Positions 17,155-25,538 of a stretch of DNA of 64,000 bases are shown here, piece after piece. The DNA is taken from assembly GCA_964540025.1 (NCBI GenBank), contig CAZIKQ010000001.1, positions 124,001 through 188,000 on the forward strand, written 5' to 3'. Each line of letters begins with the position of its first letter. The first letter of the stretch is position 1. A model generated the notes under the pieces. It saw nothing but the letters and a program-made list of their open reading frames with translations, did no database searches and was not told the origin of the DNA. The translations under genes and the position numbers were made by a program. The DNA is from RGIG250 sp964540025 (GTDB lineage Bacteria > Bacillota > Negativicutes > Selenomonadales > Selenomonadaceae).

Positions 17155-17838
17155 ATGGCGGAAAGCTTTTTTGAGTACGGCGAAGAGGAAATCAGGTATC
17201 TGAAATCAAAAGATAAAAGGCTGGGGAAGGTAATCGACCGGCTGGGATATATCCGGCGAAAGACCGACAGCGACCTGTTTACCGCCGTCGTTCACCACAT
17301 AGTGGGCCAGCAGATTTCTACCCGGGCCCAGCAGACGATCTGGACCAGAATGAATGAGGGGCTGGGCTCTGTTACGGCGGAAACACTGCTGTCGGCAGGC
17401 CGGGACCGGATAAAGTCTTTTGGCATGACTTACCGCAAGGCTGATTACATCCTGGATTTTTCCCGGCAGGTGGAAAGCAAAGCGTTTGATGGGGAGGCGG
17501 TAGCCAACCTTGACGACCAGGGAGCGATCAGGGCGCTGACGGCTCTGAAAGGCATAGGCCGTTGGACGGCGGAGATGATTCTCCTCTTCTGCCTGAAGCG
17601 GAAGGATATACTGAGCTACGGGGATTTGGGAATCATCAGAGGCTTGCGGATGCTGTACCGCCACCGGGAAGTGGACAGGGTAAGATTTGAACGGTACCGC
17701 AAAAGGTTTTCCCCCTATGGCAGCGTTGCCGCCCTGTACCTCTGGGCAATTTCCGGCGGGGCAATCCCGGAGCTGACGGACCCTCTGGCGGGAAAAAGCT
17801 GGCGGGTAAAATTTTCCGGCATCCCTTTTCGAGCATAA
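17155..17838 (+). CDS. DNA-3-methyladenine glycosylase II (AlkA-type, HhH-GPD)
   Basis: A 227-aa base-excision repair enzyme that removes alkylated bases. HHIVGQQISTRAQQTIW starts the fold. The helix-hairpin-helix is LKGIGRWTAEMILLF, followed by DILSYGDLGIIRG, which holds the catalytic Asp (the D of GDLG). ATG 17155 follows GAGAGGCAGG. Upstream in-frame ATGs (17083 and others) add an unlikely extension. Together with ogt it gives this region two alkylation-repair genes. A weak hairpin with a T-rich tail follows (17845-17886). Confidence 0.9.
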   Translation: MAESFFEYGEEEIRYLKSKDKRLGKVIDRLGYIRRKTDSDLFTAVVHHIVGQQISTRAQQTIWTRMNEGLGSVTAETLLSAGRDRIKSFGMTYRKADYILDFSRQVESKAFDGEAVANLDDQGAIRALTALKGIGRWTAEMILLFCLKRKDILSYGDLGIIRGLRMLYRHREVDRVRFERYRKRFSPYGSVAALYLWAISGGAIPELTDPLAGKSWRVKFSGIPFRA

Positions 17839-18008
17839 AAAAATCTCCGGCCATAGTTTTTATTCTACAGCGGGAGATTGCTTTTGTCTGTCTCCCCGGC
17901 AGGGGACAGCTAACAGGAGCGGAGAACTTTTGATACGGTCTCAAAAACCATCTGACTTATTGGGGAACAAAGCAAAAAATTTATATTGTCTGGCGGCTCA
18001 TCATGCTT

Positions 18009-18452
18009 TCAGTCGGCTTCGCTGTCAAACAGACTTTTTTCACCCAGCTTTTCCAGCAGCAAATTTGTATCCATGACGCTGAGGCCATGTTCTAACGCGT
18101 AGAAGATAACGCTGTCCCATGGGTTGCGGACGTACAGCTCCCGGCAACCGGCATAATACAACAGGTGTTGAGTTTCTTTCCACGAAAGCTTCATCGCCAG
18201 GGCCAGCGCCAGGGCCTTTTTACGGGAAGGATTCTTCTTGCGGCCGGCGAAGATATGATAAGCGTAAGTCTTTTCCAGCAGCGAATCTTTGATAACTTCC
18301 GCCTTGTTAAGTGTTTTCACCGTCAGCAGCTCGTTCAGGTATTCGGATAACGTCCGGTCTTGCCGTTCCCCTTCGTTGGTCGATAAATATTCCTCAATGT
18401 CATTGGACGATGATAATTCGTTTTCCAGTTCTTCCGTATTTTTAGCAACCAA
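18009..18452 (-). CDS. XRE-like HTH protein divergent from the Ser/Thr kinase
   Basis: A 147-aa protein. After an acidic N-terminal 30 residues comes LSEYLNELLTVKTLNKAEVI, then a helix-turn-helix-like part (YAYHIFAGRKKNPSRKKALA, then LALAMKLSWKETQHLLYYAG). This protein type is often found next to membrane Ser/Thr kinases in Firmicutes and may be the kinase target or a regulator (inference). Start is TTG 18452 with GGAGG at about 7 bases. The Cys at AGCREL and the C-terminal helix are further conserved-looking features. Confidence 0.7.
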   Translation of the reverse strand: MVAKNTEELENELSSSNDIEEYLSTNEGERQDRTLSEYLNELLTVKTLNKAEVIKDSLLEKTYAYHIFAGRKKNPSRKKALALALAMKLSWKETQHLLYYAGCRELYVRNPWDSVIFYALEHGLSVMDTNLLLEKLGEKSLFDSEAD

Positions 18453-18482
18453 TTTGTTGCCTCCACTATCAATATTGAATCC

Positions 18483-18511
18483 ATCATACGATATTATCGG
18501 GTAGAAAGCAA
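18483..18511 (-). promoter_or_regulatory. promoter for the XRE-like gene
   Basis: Minus strand: TTGCTT (18511-18506), 17 bases, TATGAT (18488-18483), 31 bases before the TTG start. The region is shared with the kinase gene start, so the two genes could be co-regulated. Confidence 0.45.
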
Positions 18512-18512
18512 G

Positions 18513-19982
18513 GTGAATCTATTGTCTCAGGATGCCGAAACTGCCGCGTTTAAGCTGGCGCAGGAATTTCTGGCTGCCCAATATGAAAAAATCCGTCTCC
18601 TGCGGCAAACCGATAAGAGCGAAGTATGGCTGGCTTCTGACAAGACCGGGAAACTGGCTGTATTGAAGCTGCTGAACCGTAAAGATTTACCTTACGCCCG
18701 CCTTAAAGAGTTAGACTTGCCGATTTGCCCGCAAATATACTATTTCGCGGAAGCGGCGGAAAAAACATTCCTCGTCGAGGAATATATACAGGGAGATTCC
18801 CTTGTGGAACGGATTCGATCCCGTCGCTATCTTTCGGAAGCGGAAGCTTGCAGACTTATTCTTCAACTTTGCCGCGGGTTGAGCGGGTTACATAAAGCCG
18901 GGATAATTCACCGGGATATTAAACCGGAAAATCTTATCATACAGGAAATAAACGGCGCGCTCTTTGTCCGGCTGATTGATTTTGACGCTGCCCGCACGGT
19001 GAAAGAGAACAGCCAGACGGACACAAGGCTCCTTGGCACGAAAGGATACGCCCCGCCGGAACAATACGGCTACAGCCAAACCGACGCCAGAAGCGATATT
19101 TACGCATTGGGCGTTACTTTCCTCGAAGCGATGGAGCCGGAATACCGCGGCTGGCTGCGAAACGTCCTCGCCAGATGCGCGGAAATCGATCCGAAGCGGC
19201 GCTATGCCAGCGCTCAAAAACTTGCCCTGGCCATCCGCTGTCATAAATTTCTGCCCCGGAGAAATTTTATATTGGCCGGCGCGTTAATCGCCGCCGCTAT
19301 CGTGTTTTGGGGCAGCGAGGGCGGCGAAAAAACCACGCCGCCCCCAGAGAAAGCAACCGCCGAACAGCAGGAGGCAGCCGCTCCTTCACCAAATGAGCAG
19401 ACGGCGGCAGAACCGCCGCTTGATCCGCCAGTTGATCCGCCTCGCCGGGAAGCGGTTCCAGCGGCGGACACGCAGGAAGAAATTAACGGGCGGGAACCTT
19501 ATGACGCTCAGGATAAAGGTTCTGCTCCCCAGCCAAATGCTCTAAGGAGTAACCGTATCCATGCTTTCTACTATTTCAACGGCGAACGGCTTGACGAATG
19601 GACAGATAATTGGAATACTCCCGTTTTCAATGCCGGCACGGTCATAGACGTCCCGCTCAAATTATGGAAAAGCTGGAATGGCAGGTATCCAACCGCTTAT
19701 AACGTCACAGTCCGCATTGAGAACCAGAGTTCGACCGTTTGGAAAAATCCGTATCTCGCCGTCGTATATGACGACCTGGGCAAAGTGCAAAAAAAGATCC
19801 TGCACAGCAAAAATATTGCTCCCGGTGAATCAGTCAATCTAGTCTTGCCCCTTTCGCAGTTTGCAATTAACGGAAACGCCGGCAATAACGGCCGCCGCAC
19901 ATTTACCCTCAGCGTTCATGGAGAGGGCGGACAGGAAGTATTTGGTCCCAAAACCAGATTAAACTTTAACTTAAAACCATAA
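18513..19982 (+). CDS. membrane Ser/Thr protein kinase with extracytoplasmic domain
   Basis: A 489-aa Hanks-type kinase. The catalytic Lys is in LAVLKLL (about K52), the catalytic loop is HRDIKPEN (133-140), the metal site reads DFD rather than DFG (156-158), and the activation segment ends GTKGYAPPEQY. The nucleotide loop lacks the usual glycines (LLRQTDKSEVWLA). A single membrane helix (about 251-267) is followed by a Pro/Glu-rich spacer and a roughly 130-residue beta-rich outer domain with no known match. It may sense the periplasm. Start is GTG 18513, and TTG 18522 is possible with AAGGTGA 6 bases upstream. Confidence 0.88.
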   Translation: MNLLSQDAETAAFKLAQEFLAAQYEKIRLLRQTDKSEVWLASDKTGKLAVLKLLNRKDLPYARLKELDLPICPQIYYFAEAAEKTFLVEEYIQGDSLVERIRSRRYLSEAEACRLILQLCRGLSGLHKAGIIHRDIKPENLIIQEINGALFVRLIDFDAARTVKENSQTDTRLLGTKGYAPPEQYGYSQTDARSDIYALGVTFLEAMEPEYRGWLRNVLARCAEIDPKRRYASAQKLALAIRCHKFLPRRNFILAGALIAAAIVFWGSEGGEKTTPPPEKATAEQQEAAAPSPNEQTAAEPPLDPPVDPPRREAVPAADTQEEINGREPYDAQDKGSAPQPNALRSNRIHAFYYFNGERLDEWTDNWNTPVFNAGTVIDVPLKLWKSWNGRYPTAYNVTVRIENQSSTVWKNPYLAVVYDDLGKVQKKILHSKNIAPGESVNLVLPLSQFAINGNAGNNGRRTFTLSVHGEGGQEVFGPKTRLNFNLKP

Positions 19983-19996
19983 ATTATCCCTCATTG

Positions 19997-20032
19997 TCCC
20001 CGCGGGTCAACAAACCCCGCGGGGATTTGTTT
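19997..20032 (+). terminator. terminator of the kinase gene
   Basis: A 10-bp perfect stem TCCCCGCGGG / CCCGCGGGGA with a 9-nt loop, then TTTGTTT, lies 15 bases after the kinase stop. Confidence 0.88.
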
Positions 20033-20066
20033 ATAATGTACACGTTATGAGGAGGTGAAAACCCGG

Positions 20067-20189
20067 GTGTCAGTAAAGCCGTTACCTGGCGGCAAACCGG
20101 CGCAGGAATCGCTGATTACGCTGGATTGCTTATTTAATCCTTTTGTTTTATTACTGGGATTCTTAAACATTGATTTTCGTAGTTCTTGA
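20067..20189 (+). CDS. small ORF, unknown (40 aa)
   Basis: GTG 20067 follows GAGGAGGTG at a good spacing and opens a 40-aa frame (VSVKPLPGGKPAQESLITLD, then a hydrophobic stretch FVLLLGFLN). GTG 20055 would give 44 aa. It lies between the kinase terminator and the promoter at 20186-20214. Strong ribosome site but no recognised family. It could be a short membrane peptide or the remnant of a longer gene. Confidence 0.35.
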   Translation: MSVKPLPGGKPAQESLITLDCLFNPFVLLLGFLNIDFRSS

Positions 20190-20214
20190 CAACGAGCGGT
20201 ATAAAAGCTAGAAT
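20186..20214 (+). promoter_or_regulatory. sigma-70 promoter of the inverse-autotransporter locus
   Basis: TTGACA (20186-20191), exactly 17 bases, TAGAAT (20209-20214). Transcription would begin near 20221, just before the 8-G tract at 20234-20241. Confidence 0.7.
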
Positions 20215-20233
20215 GAGTTTGGAATTGTCCACA

Positions 20234-20241
20234 GGGGGGGG
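20234..20241 (+). repeat. homopolymeric tract of 8 G, candidate phase-variation site
   Basis: Eight consecutive G lie between the promoter and the small ORF before the barrel gene. ATG 20213 reads through the tract and stops at TAG 20246. One extra G (or two fewer) would join this ATG to the downstream open frame ending at 20457. Alternatively the tract may only be a strong Shine-Dalgarno-like site. Confidence 0.5.
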
Positions 20242-20283
20242 ACATTAGTACTTAATTTACCGTCGGAGTTTTCGATTGGCAAA

Positions 20284-20457
20284 TTGAAAGCCATTAGTCT
20301 GCGAAAAAGCGAAACGAAAGCGGGCGAACGGCAATATTTCTGGCGGGCGGCGAAGAACATCGCTTCCATCGCCGGGCGCGGGTTTCAGCTGTGCGGGAAT
20401 TTATGCGCGAGCCATAATGTAATCTATAGCTTCAAAAAATACAGGGAAGGTGTATGA
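20284..20457 (+). CDS. small ORF upstream of the inverse autotransporter (57 aa, possibly part of a phase-variable 80-aa frame)
   Basis: From TTG 20284 the frame encodes 57 residues (LKAISLRKSETKAGERQYFW..., ending SFKKYREGV). The frame is open further upstream to 20242 with natural-looking sequence (TLVLNLPSEFSIGKL) but has no ATG/GTG/TTG start there. It becomes a complete 80-aa gene beginning at ATG 20213 only if the G tract has 9 rather than 8 G. It ends 3 bases before the barrel gene, suggesting an operon. The product is basic and unrecognised. Confidence 0.45.
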   Translation: MKAISLRKSETKAGERQYFWRAAKNIASIAGRGFQLCGNLCASHNVIYSFKKYREGV

Positions 20458-20460
20458 CTG

Positions 20461-21480
20461 TTGAAGAAAGAATTATGTGTTTTTGCCCTGGCAGTTAGCT
20501 TAACGGCTACCTGCAGCGCGGAAGGTAATGATACGGCCGCTGGCAGTGCGGAAGGTAACGATGTGGCCGCGTCAATCGTAAACAGTATTGGCGGCAGCGT
20601 GAATGCCGACGGCCAATTGGACGCTGGCAATGCTGTCAATAGCGTAACCAATAGCCTTATCAGTAACGGAATCAATGACTACCTCCATGGCAAAAATGCC
20701 AGGGATTGGATGAAACGCACTGAGTTACAGCTCTATTTCCGGGATAATTGGAAGCCGGTATATTCTCTGGAAACTATCCAACCGTTATATGAGAATGATC
20801 TGTCTACCGTGTTTACTCAGTTCCGATTGGCCAATACCTCTGATATAGGAACCACGGCCAACCTGGGCTTTGGCTATCGCCGAACCAATCGAGCGGAAAC
20901 TAATATGTACGGCGTGAATGTCTTTTATGATCACGGCTTTAAGGAAGGTCATGCCAGGATTGGTACCGGCTTGGAATATTTCTCGGGCTATCATGAATTA
21001 CACGCCAATGCTTATCTTCCCGTTTCCGGCGAAAAAGAAGTAGATAGAGTGAACCATATTTTTGAAAAAGCTTTAAGCGGCTACGACGTAGAATATGGCG
21101 TTACTCTCCCCAAAGCCCAGTGGGCAAAATTTTACGTGCAGGGCTTTGTCTGGGATTATAAACATGACGACGACGCGAAGGGTTGTAGAATTGCAACCGA
21201 ATTACAGCTTACGCCCAATATCAGCGCTGAATTAGGCTATGTTAAGGAGAGCGGGCAAAGCGGGGAAAAATATGTAAAATTTATGTATAACTTAGCTGGC
21301 AAAGATATATCCTTGTTTGGCCACAGGAAAAAGAATAAACCTCTCAAGCTTGTCATGCGCGACAAACGGCTGCAAAAAGTCCGCCGGGAAAACGATATCA
21401 GAGTAGAGCGTTATCAAAAAGGTGCCGATGGGACTATTGCTAAAGCAGGATTAAATGTAAGAGTTAGAACTCGTCTTTAA
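20461..21480 (+). CDS. inverse autotransporter (intimin/invasin-type) beta-barrel protein
   Basis: A 339-aa protein with an N-terminal signal (KKELCVFALAVSLTATCSAEG), a short repeat GSAEGNDVAA, then an IAT_beta domain (about residues 80-275). Typical elements are YSLETIQPLYENDLSTVFTQ, ANLGFGYRRTNRAETNMYGV, NVFYDHGFKEGHARIGTGLE and a repeated aromatic-turn pattern. Such barrels sit in the outer membrane and normally export a C-terminal passenger. Here there is no passenger, only a basic tail (about 60 residues), so the next gene may provide the exposed part (inference). TTG start, preceded by AGGGAAGG. Strong evidence for a diderm host. Confidence 0.85.
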   Translation: MKKELCVFALAVSLTATCSAEGNDTAAGSAEGNDVAASIVNSIGGSVNADGQLDAGNAVNSVTNSLISNGINDYLHGKNARDWMKRTELQLYFRDNWKPVYSLETIQPLYENDLSTVFTQFRLANTSDIGTTANLGFGYRRTNRAETNMYGVNVFYDHGFKEGHARIGTGLEYFSGYHELHANAYLPVSGEKEVDRVNHIFEKALSGYDVEYGVTLPKAQWAKFYVQGFVWDYKHDDDAKGCRIATELQLTPNISAELGYVKESGQSGEKYVKFMYNLAGKDISLFGHRKKNKPLKLVMRDKRLQKVRRENDIRVERYQKGADGTIAKAGLNVRVRTRL

Positions 21481-21501
21481 TTTCTGGAAAGGGGTTAGAA
21501 T

Positions 21502-22200
21502 ATGAGAAAATATATTACCTGCCTGATTGGCATTTTGTGTATTGCATTTACCAGCGTATGTTTTGCCGGTAGAAATGTAATTACAGATTATAGCGGCAGA
21601 CTTATCTCCATATCTGTAATAGATAAAGACGGTAAAGAATACCAAATTCCAGGCGCCAGTGGACCCATTTCATTGAATACTAATATAAACGCCTATGCAA
21701 CTGTTGGTGAAGGCAAGGACCTGCCCAATGGAGAGTATACAGCGATTAAATACGTTTTAGAAAATAAATATACCGTTGCCGGGAAAGTTATCCTGGATGA
21801 TGGGGAATATGGAAGTGTGAGAATAACGGACGGCAAACTTATTTTTAAGAAAGGTTATGCTCCCGCTCCTTGTACATGGAAAAATCTTGATGGTCCTGGT
21901 GGTGATCCTGATGACGGTTTTGTAAGTGAGGTATCCGGCAATAAAGAAACGGTTACAGAAGATGTATCCTTCACATTGAAAGAAAACGACGTTAATATTC
22001 TCACATTTGATATTACCTTAGAATATTTATGGTTTGGGGTAGCACCATATTGGAATAGCTTTAGTGATTCGGAGTATGTAAAAGATGCGGCAAATGCAGG
22101 CGATGAAGATTTTACCCGTGTTGATAGTGACACTATCTCCTCTCCAATGATTGATCCTCCTGAAGTAGTAATATCTCTTAACGGCAAACAGCTTAACTGA
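21502..22200 (+). CDS. secreted protein of unknown function, partner of the barrel gene
   Basis: A 232-aa protein with a clear signal peptide (MRKYITCLIGILCIAFTSVCFAG) and a mature part rich in beta-prone, Gly/Asp/Thr residues (SISVIDKDGKEYQIPG, ILDDGEYGSVRITDGKLIFK). It has no membrane segment and no known domain that I recognise. It begins 21 bases after the barrel stop, behind GAAAGGGG, and a strong terminator follows, so both are one operon. It could be a surface or periplasmic partner, in effect a detached passenger. Confidence 0.65.
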   Translation: MRKYITCLIGILCIAFTSVCFAGRNVITDYSGRLISISVIDKDGKEYQIPGASGPISLNTNINAYATVGEGKDLPNGEYTAIKYVLENKYTVAGKVILDDGEYGSVRITDGKLIFKKGYAPAPCTWKNLDGPGGDPDDGFVSEVSGNKETVTEDVSFTLKENDVNILTFDITLEYLWFGVAPYWNSFSDSEYVKDAANAGDEDFTRVDSDTISSPMIDPPEVVISLNGKQLN

Positions 22201-22204
22201 GTAA

Positions 22205-22247
22205 CTTAGAAAAATCGCCTTTCGGTAAGAGAGGCGATTTTTCTAAG
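22205..22247 (+). terminator. terminator of the inverse-autotransporter operon
   Basis: A 16-bp perfect stem CTTAGAAAAATCGCCT / AGGCGATTTTTCTAAG with an 11-nt loop starts 4 bases after the stop of 21502-22200. Confidence 0.9.
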
Positions 22248-22451
22248 CCTGAGAAGGCCGTCGAAAGGCGGTCTTCTTCGTTTTATATTCGGCGGCGCGT
22301 CATTATTCTGGCAGCAAAATATCTGGAATGTGCTGGATTGCCGGGCAGCGGGGCCTGATTTTACCGGTGTAAAATACTGTATAAATTTAGTAGAAACTGC
22401 ATGAGAAGTGTGGTAGAATATTCAGAAATATTTTTTGAGTGGGGTGTTTCT

Positions 22452-23717
22452 ATGGGAATGAATATGACCGAAAAGATCCTGGCTCGTCATGCAGGGCTTG
22501 AAAGTGTCGCTGCCGGGGATCTCATCATGGCAAAGCTTGACCTGGTGATGGCAAATGATATTACCGCGCCGCCGGCTATCAAGGAATTTGAGAAGATTGG
22601 CCGCCCGGTGTTTGACAATAGGAAAATTTGCTTCGTGCCGGATCATTTCACGCCGAACAAGGACATGAAGGCGGCCGCCCTCACGCAGATAATCCGGGAT
22701 TTTGTAAAGAAGCACGGCATCGTCAATTATTTTGAGGTGGGCCACGATGCAGGCATCGAGCACGTGATCCTGCCGGAGAAGGGGCTGGTAGGGCCGGGCC
22801 GCCTTACCATCGGCGCTGACTCGCACACCTGCACCTATGGCGCTTTGAACGGATTTTCCACCGGCGTTGGCAGTACGGACTTGGCGGTTGCCCTGGCTAC
22901 CGGTGAGGCGTGGTTTAAGGTTCCCGAGGCCATCAAGGTAAACCTTACCGGAACGAAACCGGCCAATACCAGCGGAAAGGATGTCGTTTTGACCCTTATC
23001 GGGATGATCGGCGTGGACGGGGCGCTGTATAAGTCTCTGGAGTTTGCCGGGCCCGGTCTCGAGTCCCTTACGATGACCGACCGGTTCACCATTGCCAATA
23101 TGGCGATTGAAGCCGGTGGGAAAAACGGCATATTCCCCTTCGATGCCAAGACACAGGCTTATTGCGTGGAGCATTTCCACAGTGAATACGAGCCGGTAGA
23201 GCCGGACGAAGACGCAAGCTACTGTCAGGTAGTCGAGATCAATCTGGATGAGCTGAAGCCGGTGGTGGCCTTTCCCCATCTGCCGGGGAACGTTAAGAGG
23301 GTTGAGGACATTCAGGAAGCCATCGCGATTTCTCAGGTGGTTATCGGTTCCTGCACTAACGGCCGCCTTGAGGATTTGGAGATTGCCGCGGAAATCATGA
23401 AGGGCCGTCAGGTTCATCCTGATGTGCGCTGTATCGTTATTCCCGGCAGTCAGCAGGTATATCTCCAGGCTATGGAGAAGGGATACATCAGGGAATTCAT
23501 TGAAGCTGGCGCTGTTGTCTCCTGTCCCACCTGCGGCCCCTGCATGGGTGGTCACATGGGCATCCTCACGGAAGGTGAACGCTGCGTATCTACCACCAAC
23601 CGCAATTTTGTCGGCCGCATGGGTCATGTAAAGAGCGAAATTTATCTGGCGGGTCCCCACGTTGCCGCCGCCAGCGCGATTCTTGGACGAATTGCCGCTC
23701 CCGAGGAGGTAAAGTAA
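22452..23717 (+). CDS. leuC: 3-isopropylmalate dehydratase large subunit
   Basis: A 421-aa aconitase-family enzyme of the short (archaeal/clostridial) LeuC type. It isomerises 2- to 3-isopropylmalate in leucine synthesis together with LeuD. 4Fe-4S ligands are seen in VIGSCTNGR and CPTCGPCMGG, and GADSHTCTYGALN is the substrate region. ATG 22452 follows GAGTGGGGTG. The in-frame ATG 22401 is too far upstream. One base separates it from leuD. Confidence 0.95.
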   Translation: MGMNMTEKILARHAGLESVAAGDLIMAKLDLVMANDITAPPAIKEFEKIGRPVFDNRKICFVPDHFTPNKDMKAAALTQIIRDFVKKHGIVNYFEVGHDAGIEHVILPEKGLVGPGRLTIGADSHTCTYGALNGFSTGVGSTDLAVALATGEAWFKVPEAIKVNLTGTKPANTSGKDVVLTLIGMIGVDGALYKSLEFAGPGLESLTMTDRFTIANMAIEAGGKNGIFPFDAKTQAYCVEHFHSEYEPVEPDEDASYCQVVEINLDELKPVVAFPHLPGNVKRVEDIQEAIAISQVVIGSCTNGRLEDLEIAAEIMKGRQVHPDVRCIVIPGSQQVYLQAMEKGYIREFIEAGAVVSCPTCGPCMGGHMGILTEGERCVSTTNRNFVGRMGHVKSEIYLAGPHVAAASAILGRIAAPEEVK

Positions 23718-23718
23718 T

Positions 23719-24207
23719 ATGGTATACGAAGGAAAAGTATGGCGCTACGGGGATAATGTGGATACGGATGTCATCATCCCGGCCCGCTATTTGAACACTT
23801 TTGATCCTAAGGAGCTGGCAGCTCACTGCATGGAAGATATTGACGGCGAATTTGCCGGAAAGGTTCAGCCCGGGGATATTATTGTCGGCGGCAGGAACTT
23901 TGGCTGCGGCTCCTCCCGGGAACACGCCCCCATCGCTATCAAGGCCTCCGGGGTACCGGTAGTAATCGCGGCGGATTTTGCCCGAATTTTCTACCGCAAC
24001 GGAATCAATATCGGTTTGCCGCTTTTAGATATCGGCGAGGCGGTAGAGGGTATCAAGGCCGGAGATACTGTCCGGGTAGATATCGAAACCGGTGAGATCA
24101 CCAATATTACCACCGGTGAAAAATTTAAGGCGCACCCGCTGCCGGGCTTTGTTCAGGAAATCGCCCGGGCCGGCGGTCTTATCAACTACATCAAGGAGAA
24201 AAAATAA
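23719..24207 (+). CDS. leuD: 3-isopropylmalate dehydratase small subunit
   Basis: A 162-aa swivel-domain subunit matching the short LeuD type. YGDNVDTDVIIPARYLNTF near the N-terminus and GRNFGCGSSREHAP are the family signatures. It forms the heteromeric isomerase with LeuC, and its stop overlaps the leuB start by one base (TAATG). RBS GAGGAGGT lies at the end of leuC. Confidence 0.95.
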   Translation: MVYEGKVWRYGDNVDTDVIIPARYLNTFDPKELAAHCMEDIDGEFAGKVQPGDIIVGGRNFGCGSSREHAPIAIKASGVPVVIAADFARIFYRNGINIGLPLLDIGEAVEGIKAGDTVRVDIETGEITNITTGEKFKAHPLPGFVQEIARAGGLINYIKEKK

Positions 24208-25274
24208 TGGGCTACAGGATCGTTGTTATTCCCGGTGATGGTATCGGCCAGGAGATCACTGCCTCGGCCGTTCGGGTTTTGGAGGCTGTAGATAAGAAGT
24301 TTGGTCTCGATTTGTCTTATGAGTACCATGATGCCGGCGGCACCGCCTATGATAAGTTTGGGGTACCCCTTCCGGACAGCACCCTTGACGCGGCCAAGGC
24401 TTCCGATGGGGTCCTCTTCGGGGCGGTTGGCGGCGATAAGTGGGACAATGTGGAGCCGGCTCTCCGTCCGGAGAAAGCGATTCTCGGACTTCGCAAGGGC
24501 CTCGGCCTCTACGCTAATCTTCGTCCGGTAAAGGTAGCGAATACTCTTGTTGAGTATTCGCCTTTGAAGCCGGAGCTGGTAAAGGGCGTCGACCTGGTAA
24601 TCGTCCGGGAGCTTATCGGCGGAATTTATTTCGGTGAACGCTGCGAGAGCGAGATGAAGGATGGGGCCGAGCGGGCCTGGGATCTGGAGAATTACTCCGT
24701 GCCCGAGGTTGACCGCATTGCCCGTCTGGCCTTTGAGACGGCAAAGATCCGCCGGGGCAAGGTCACTTCTGTCGATAAGGCCAATGTCCTGGCCACCAGC
24801 CGCCTGTGGCGCCGTACTGTGGCCCGGATCCACGGGGAATACAAGGATATTGAGCTGGACAATCTCTATGTGGATAATTGCGCTATGCAGCTGGCGGTAA
24901 ATCCTGCCCAGTTCGACGTTATTCTCACCGGCAACCTGTTTGGGGACATTCTCAGTGATGAGGCGGCCGTTATCGGCGGCTCCATCGGGCTTATGCCTTC
25001 GGCCAGCATTGGTACCTGCACCAGCCTGTATGAGCCTATTCACGGTTCTGCTCCGGATATTGCCGGTCTGGGTATTGCCAATCCCATCGGTACGATCCTG
25101 TCTGCGGCGATGCTCCTGCGCTATTCCCTGAAGCAGGAGGAGGCCGCCGCCACCGTCGAAAGGGCCTGCGACCGGGCCCTTGAGGCCGGATACCGAACCG
25201 GCGAGCTGTGGAAGCCGGGCTTCACCAAGGCGGACACCGTTACCATGACCGATGCCATCATCAAGGAGCTTTAA
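24207..25274 (+). CDS. leuB: 3-isopropylmalate dehydrogenase
   Basis: A 355-aa NAD-dependent oxidative decarboxylase of leucine synthesis. The N-terminal IVVIPGDGIGQEI, the substrate loop LRKGLGLYANLRPVKV and the metal/NAD site GNLFGDILSDEAAVIGGSIG are conserved. It is the last gene of leuCDB. leuA is not in the window. A terminator lies at 25333-25363. Confidence 0.97.
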   Translation: MGYRIVVIPGDGIGQEITASAVRVLEAVDKKFGLDLSYEYHDAGGTAYDKFGVPLPDSTLDAAKASDGVLFGAVGGDKWDNVEPALRPEKAILGLRKGLGLYANLRPVKVANTLVEYSPLKPELVKGVDLVIVRELIGGIYFGERCESEMKDGAERAWDLENYSVPEVDRIARLAFETAKIRRGKVTSVDKANVLATSRLWRRTVARIHGEYKDIELDNLYVDNCAMQLAVNPAQFDVILTGNLFGDILSDEAAVIGGSIGLMPSASIGTCTSLYEPIHGSAPDIAGLGIANPIGTILSAAMLLRYSLKQEEAAATVERACDRALEAGYRTGELWKPGFTKADTVTMTDAIIKEL

Positions 25275-25332
25275 TCAGGCGGTAATTACACCGGGCGGAC
25301 TCCGTCTGGATTGCCGTAGTCAAATAGAATCA

Positions 25333-25363
25333 GGGGCTGTTGCCTGGCAACAGCCCATTTTTC
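25333..25363 (+). terminator. terminator of leuCDB
   Basis: Stem GGGCTGTTGC / GCAACAGCCC with a 3-nt loop, followed by A and a run of T, 60 bases after leuB. Confidence 0.85.
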
Positions 25364-25385
25364 TAATCAGTAGCAATAGCTAAAT

Positions 25386-25520
25386 GATATCCACTGCTTC
25401 GAGGCCGTAAGTGGCAGGCTCCGCATTAGCCGACAGGGTGGAACTGATAACTCTATCGTCGCTTTATGCAAAGAGGCAGGAAAAGGCCTGCGGCATTTTC
25501 GCAGGCAATGGCATTATAAT
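25386..25520 (+). repeat. dispersed intergenic element, copy A (before ilvB)
   Basis: About 135 bp aligning with copies at 27385-27516 and 32902-33030. Shared landmarks in order are GATATCC/GATATT, GCTTC, GCATTAGCCG, CAGGGTGGAAC, GCAAAGAGGCAGGAAAA, GGCATTTTC and CAATGGCATTAT. The GAAAA...GGCATTTTC part can form a hairpin. It ends 18 bases before the ilvB ATG, in the same orientation as the gene. Possibly a cis-acting RNA or a mobile repeat. Confidence 0.6.
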
Positions 25521-25538
25521 AATCGGGAGGAAACCTTA

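Noticed and set aside
20045..20245. Minus-strand ORF over the inverse-autotransporter promoter
   Set aside because: It overlaps a strong plus-strand promoter and ribosome site and has no recognisable sequence or start signal.
25511..25520. TATAAT-like -10 box at the end of element A as the ilvB promoter
   Set aside because: The start site would fall within or just before the ribosome site, leaving almost no leader, and the box is not kept in copies B and C.
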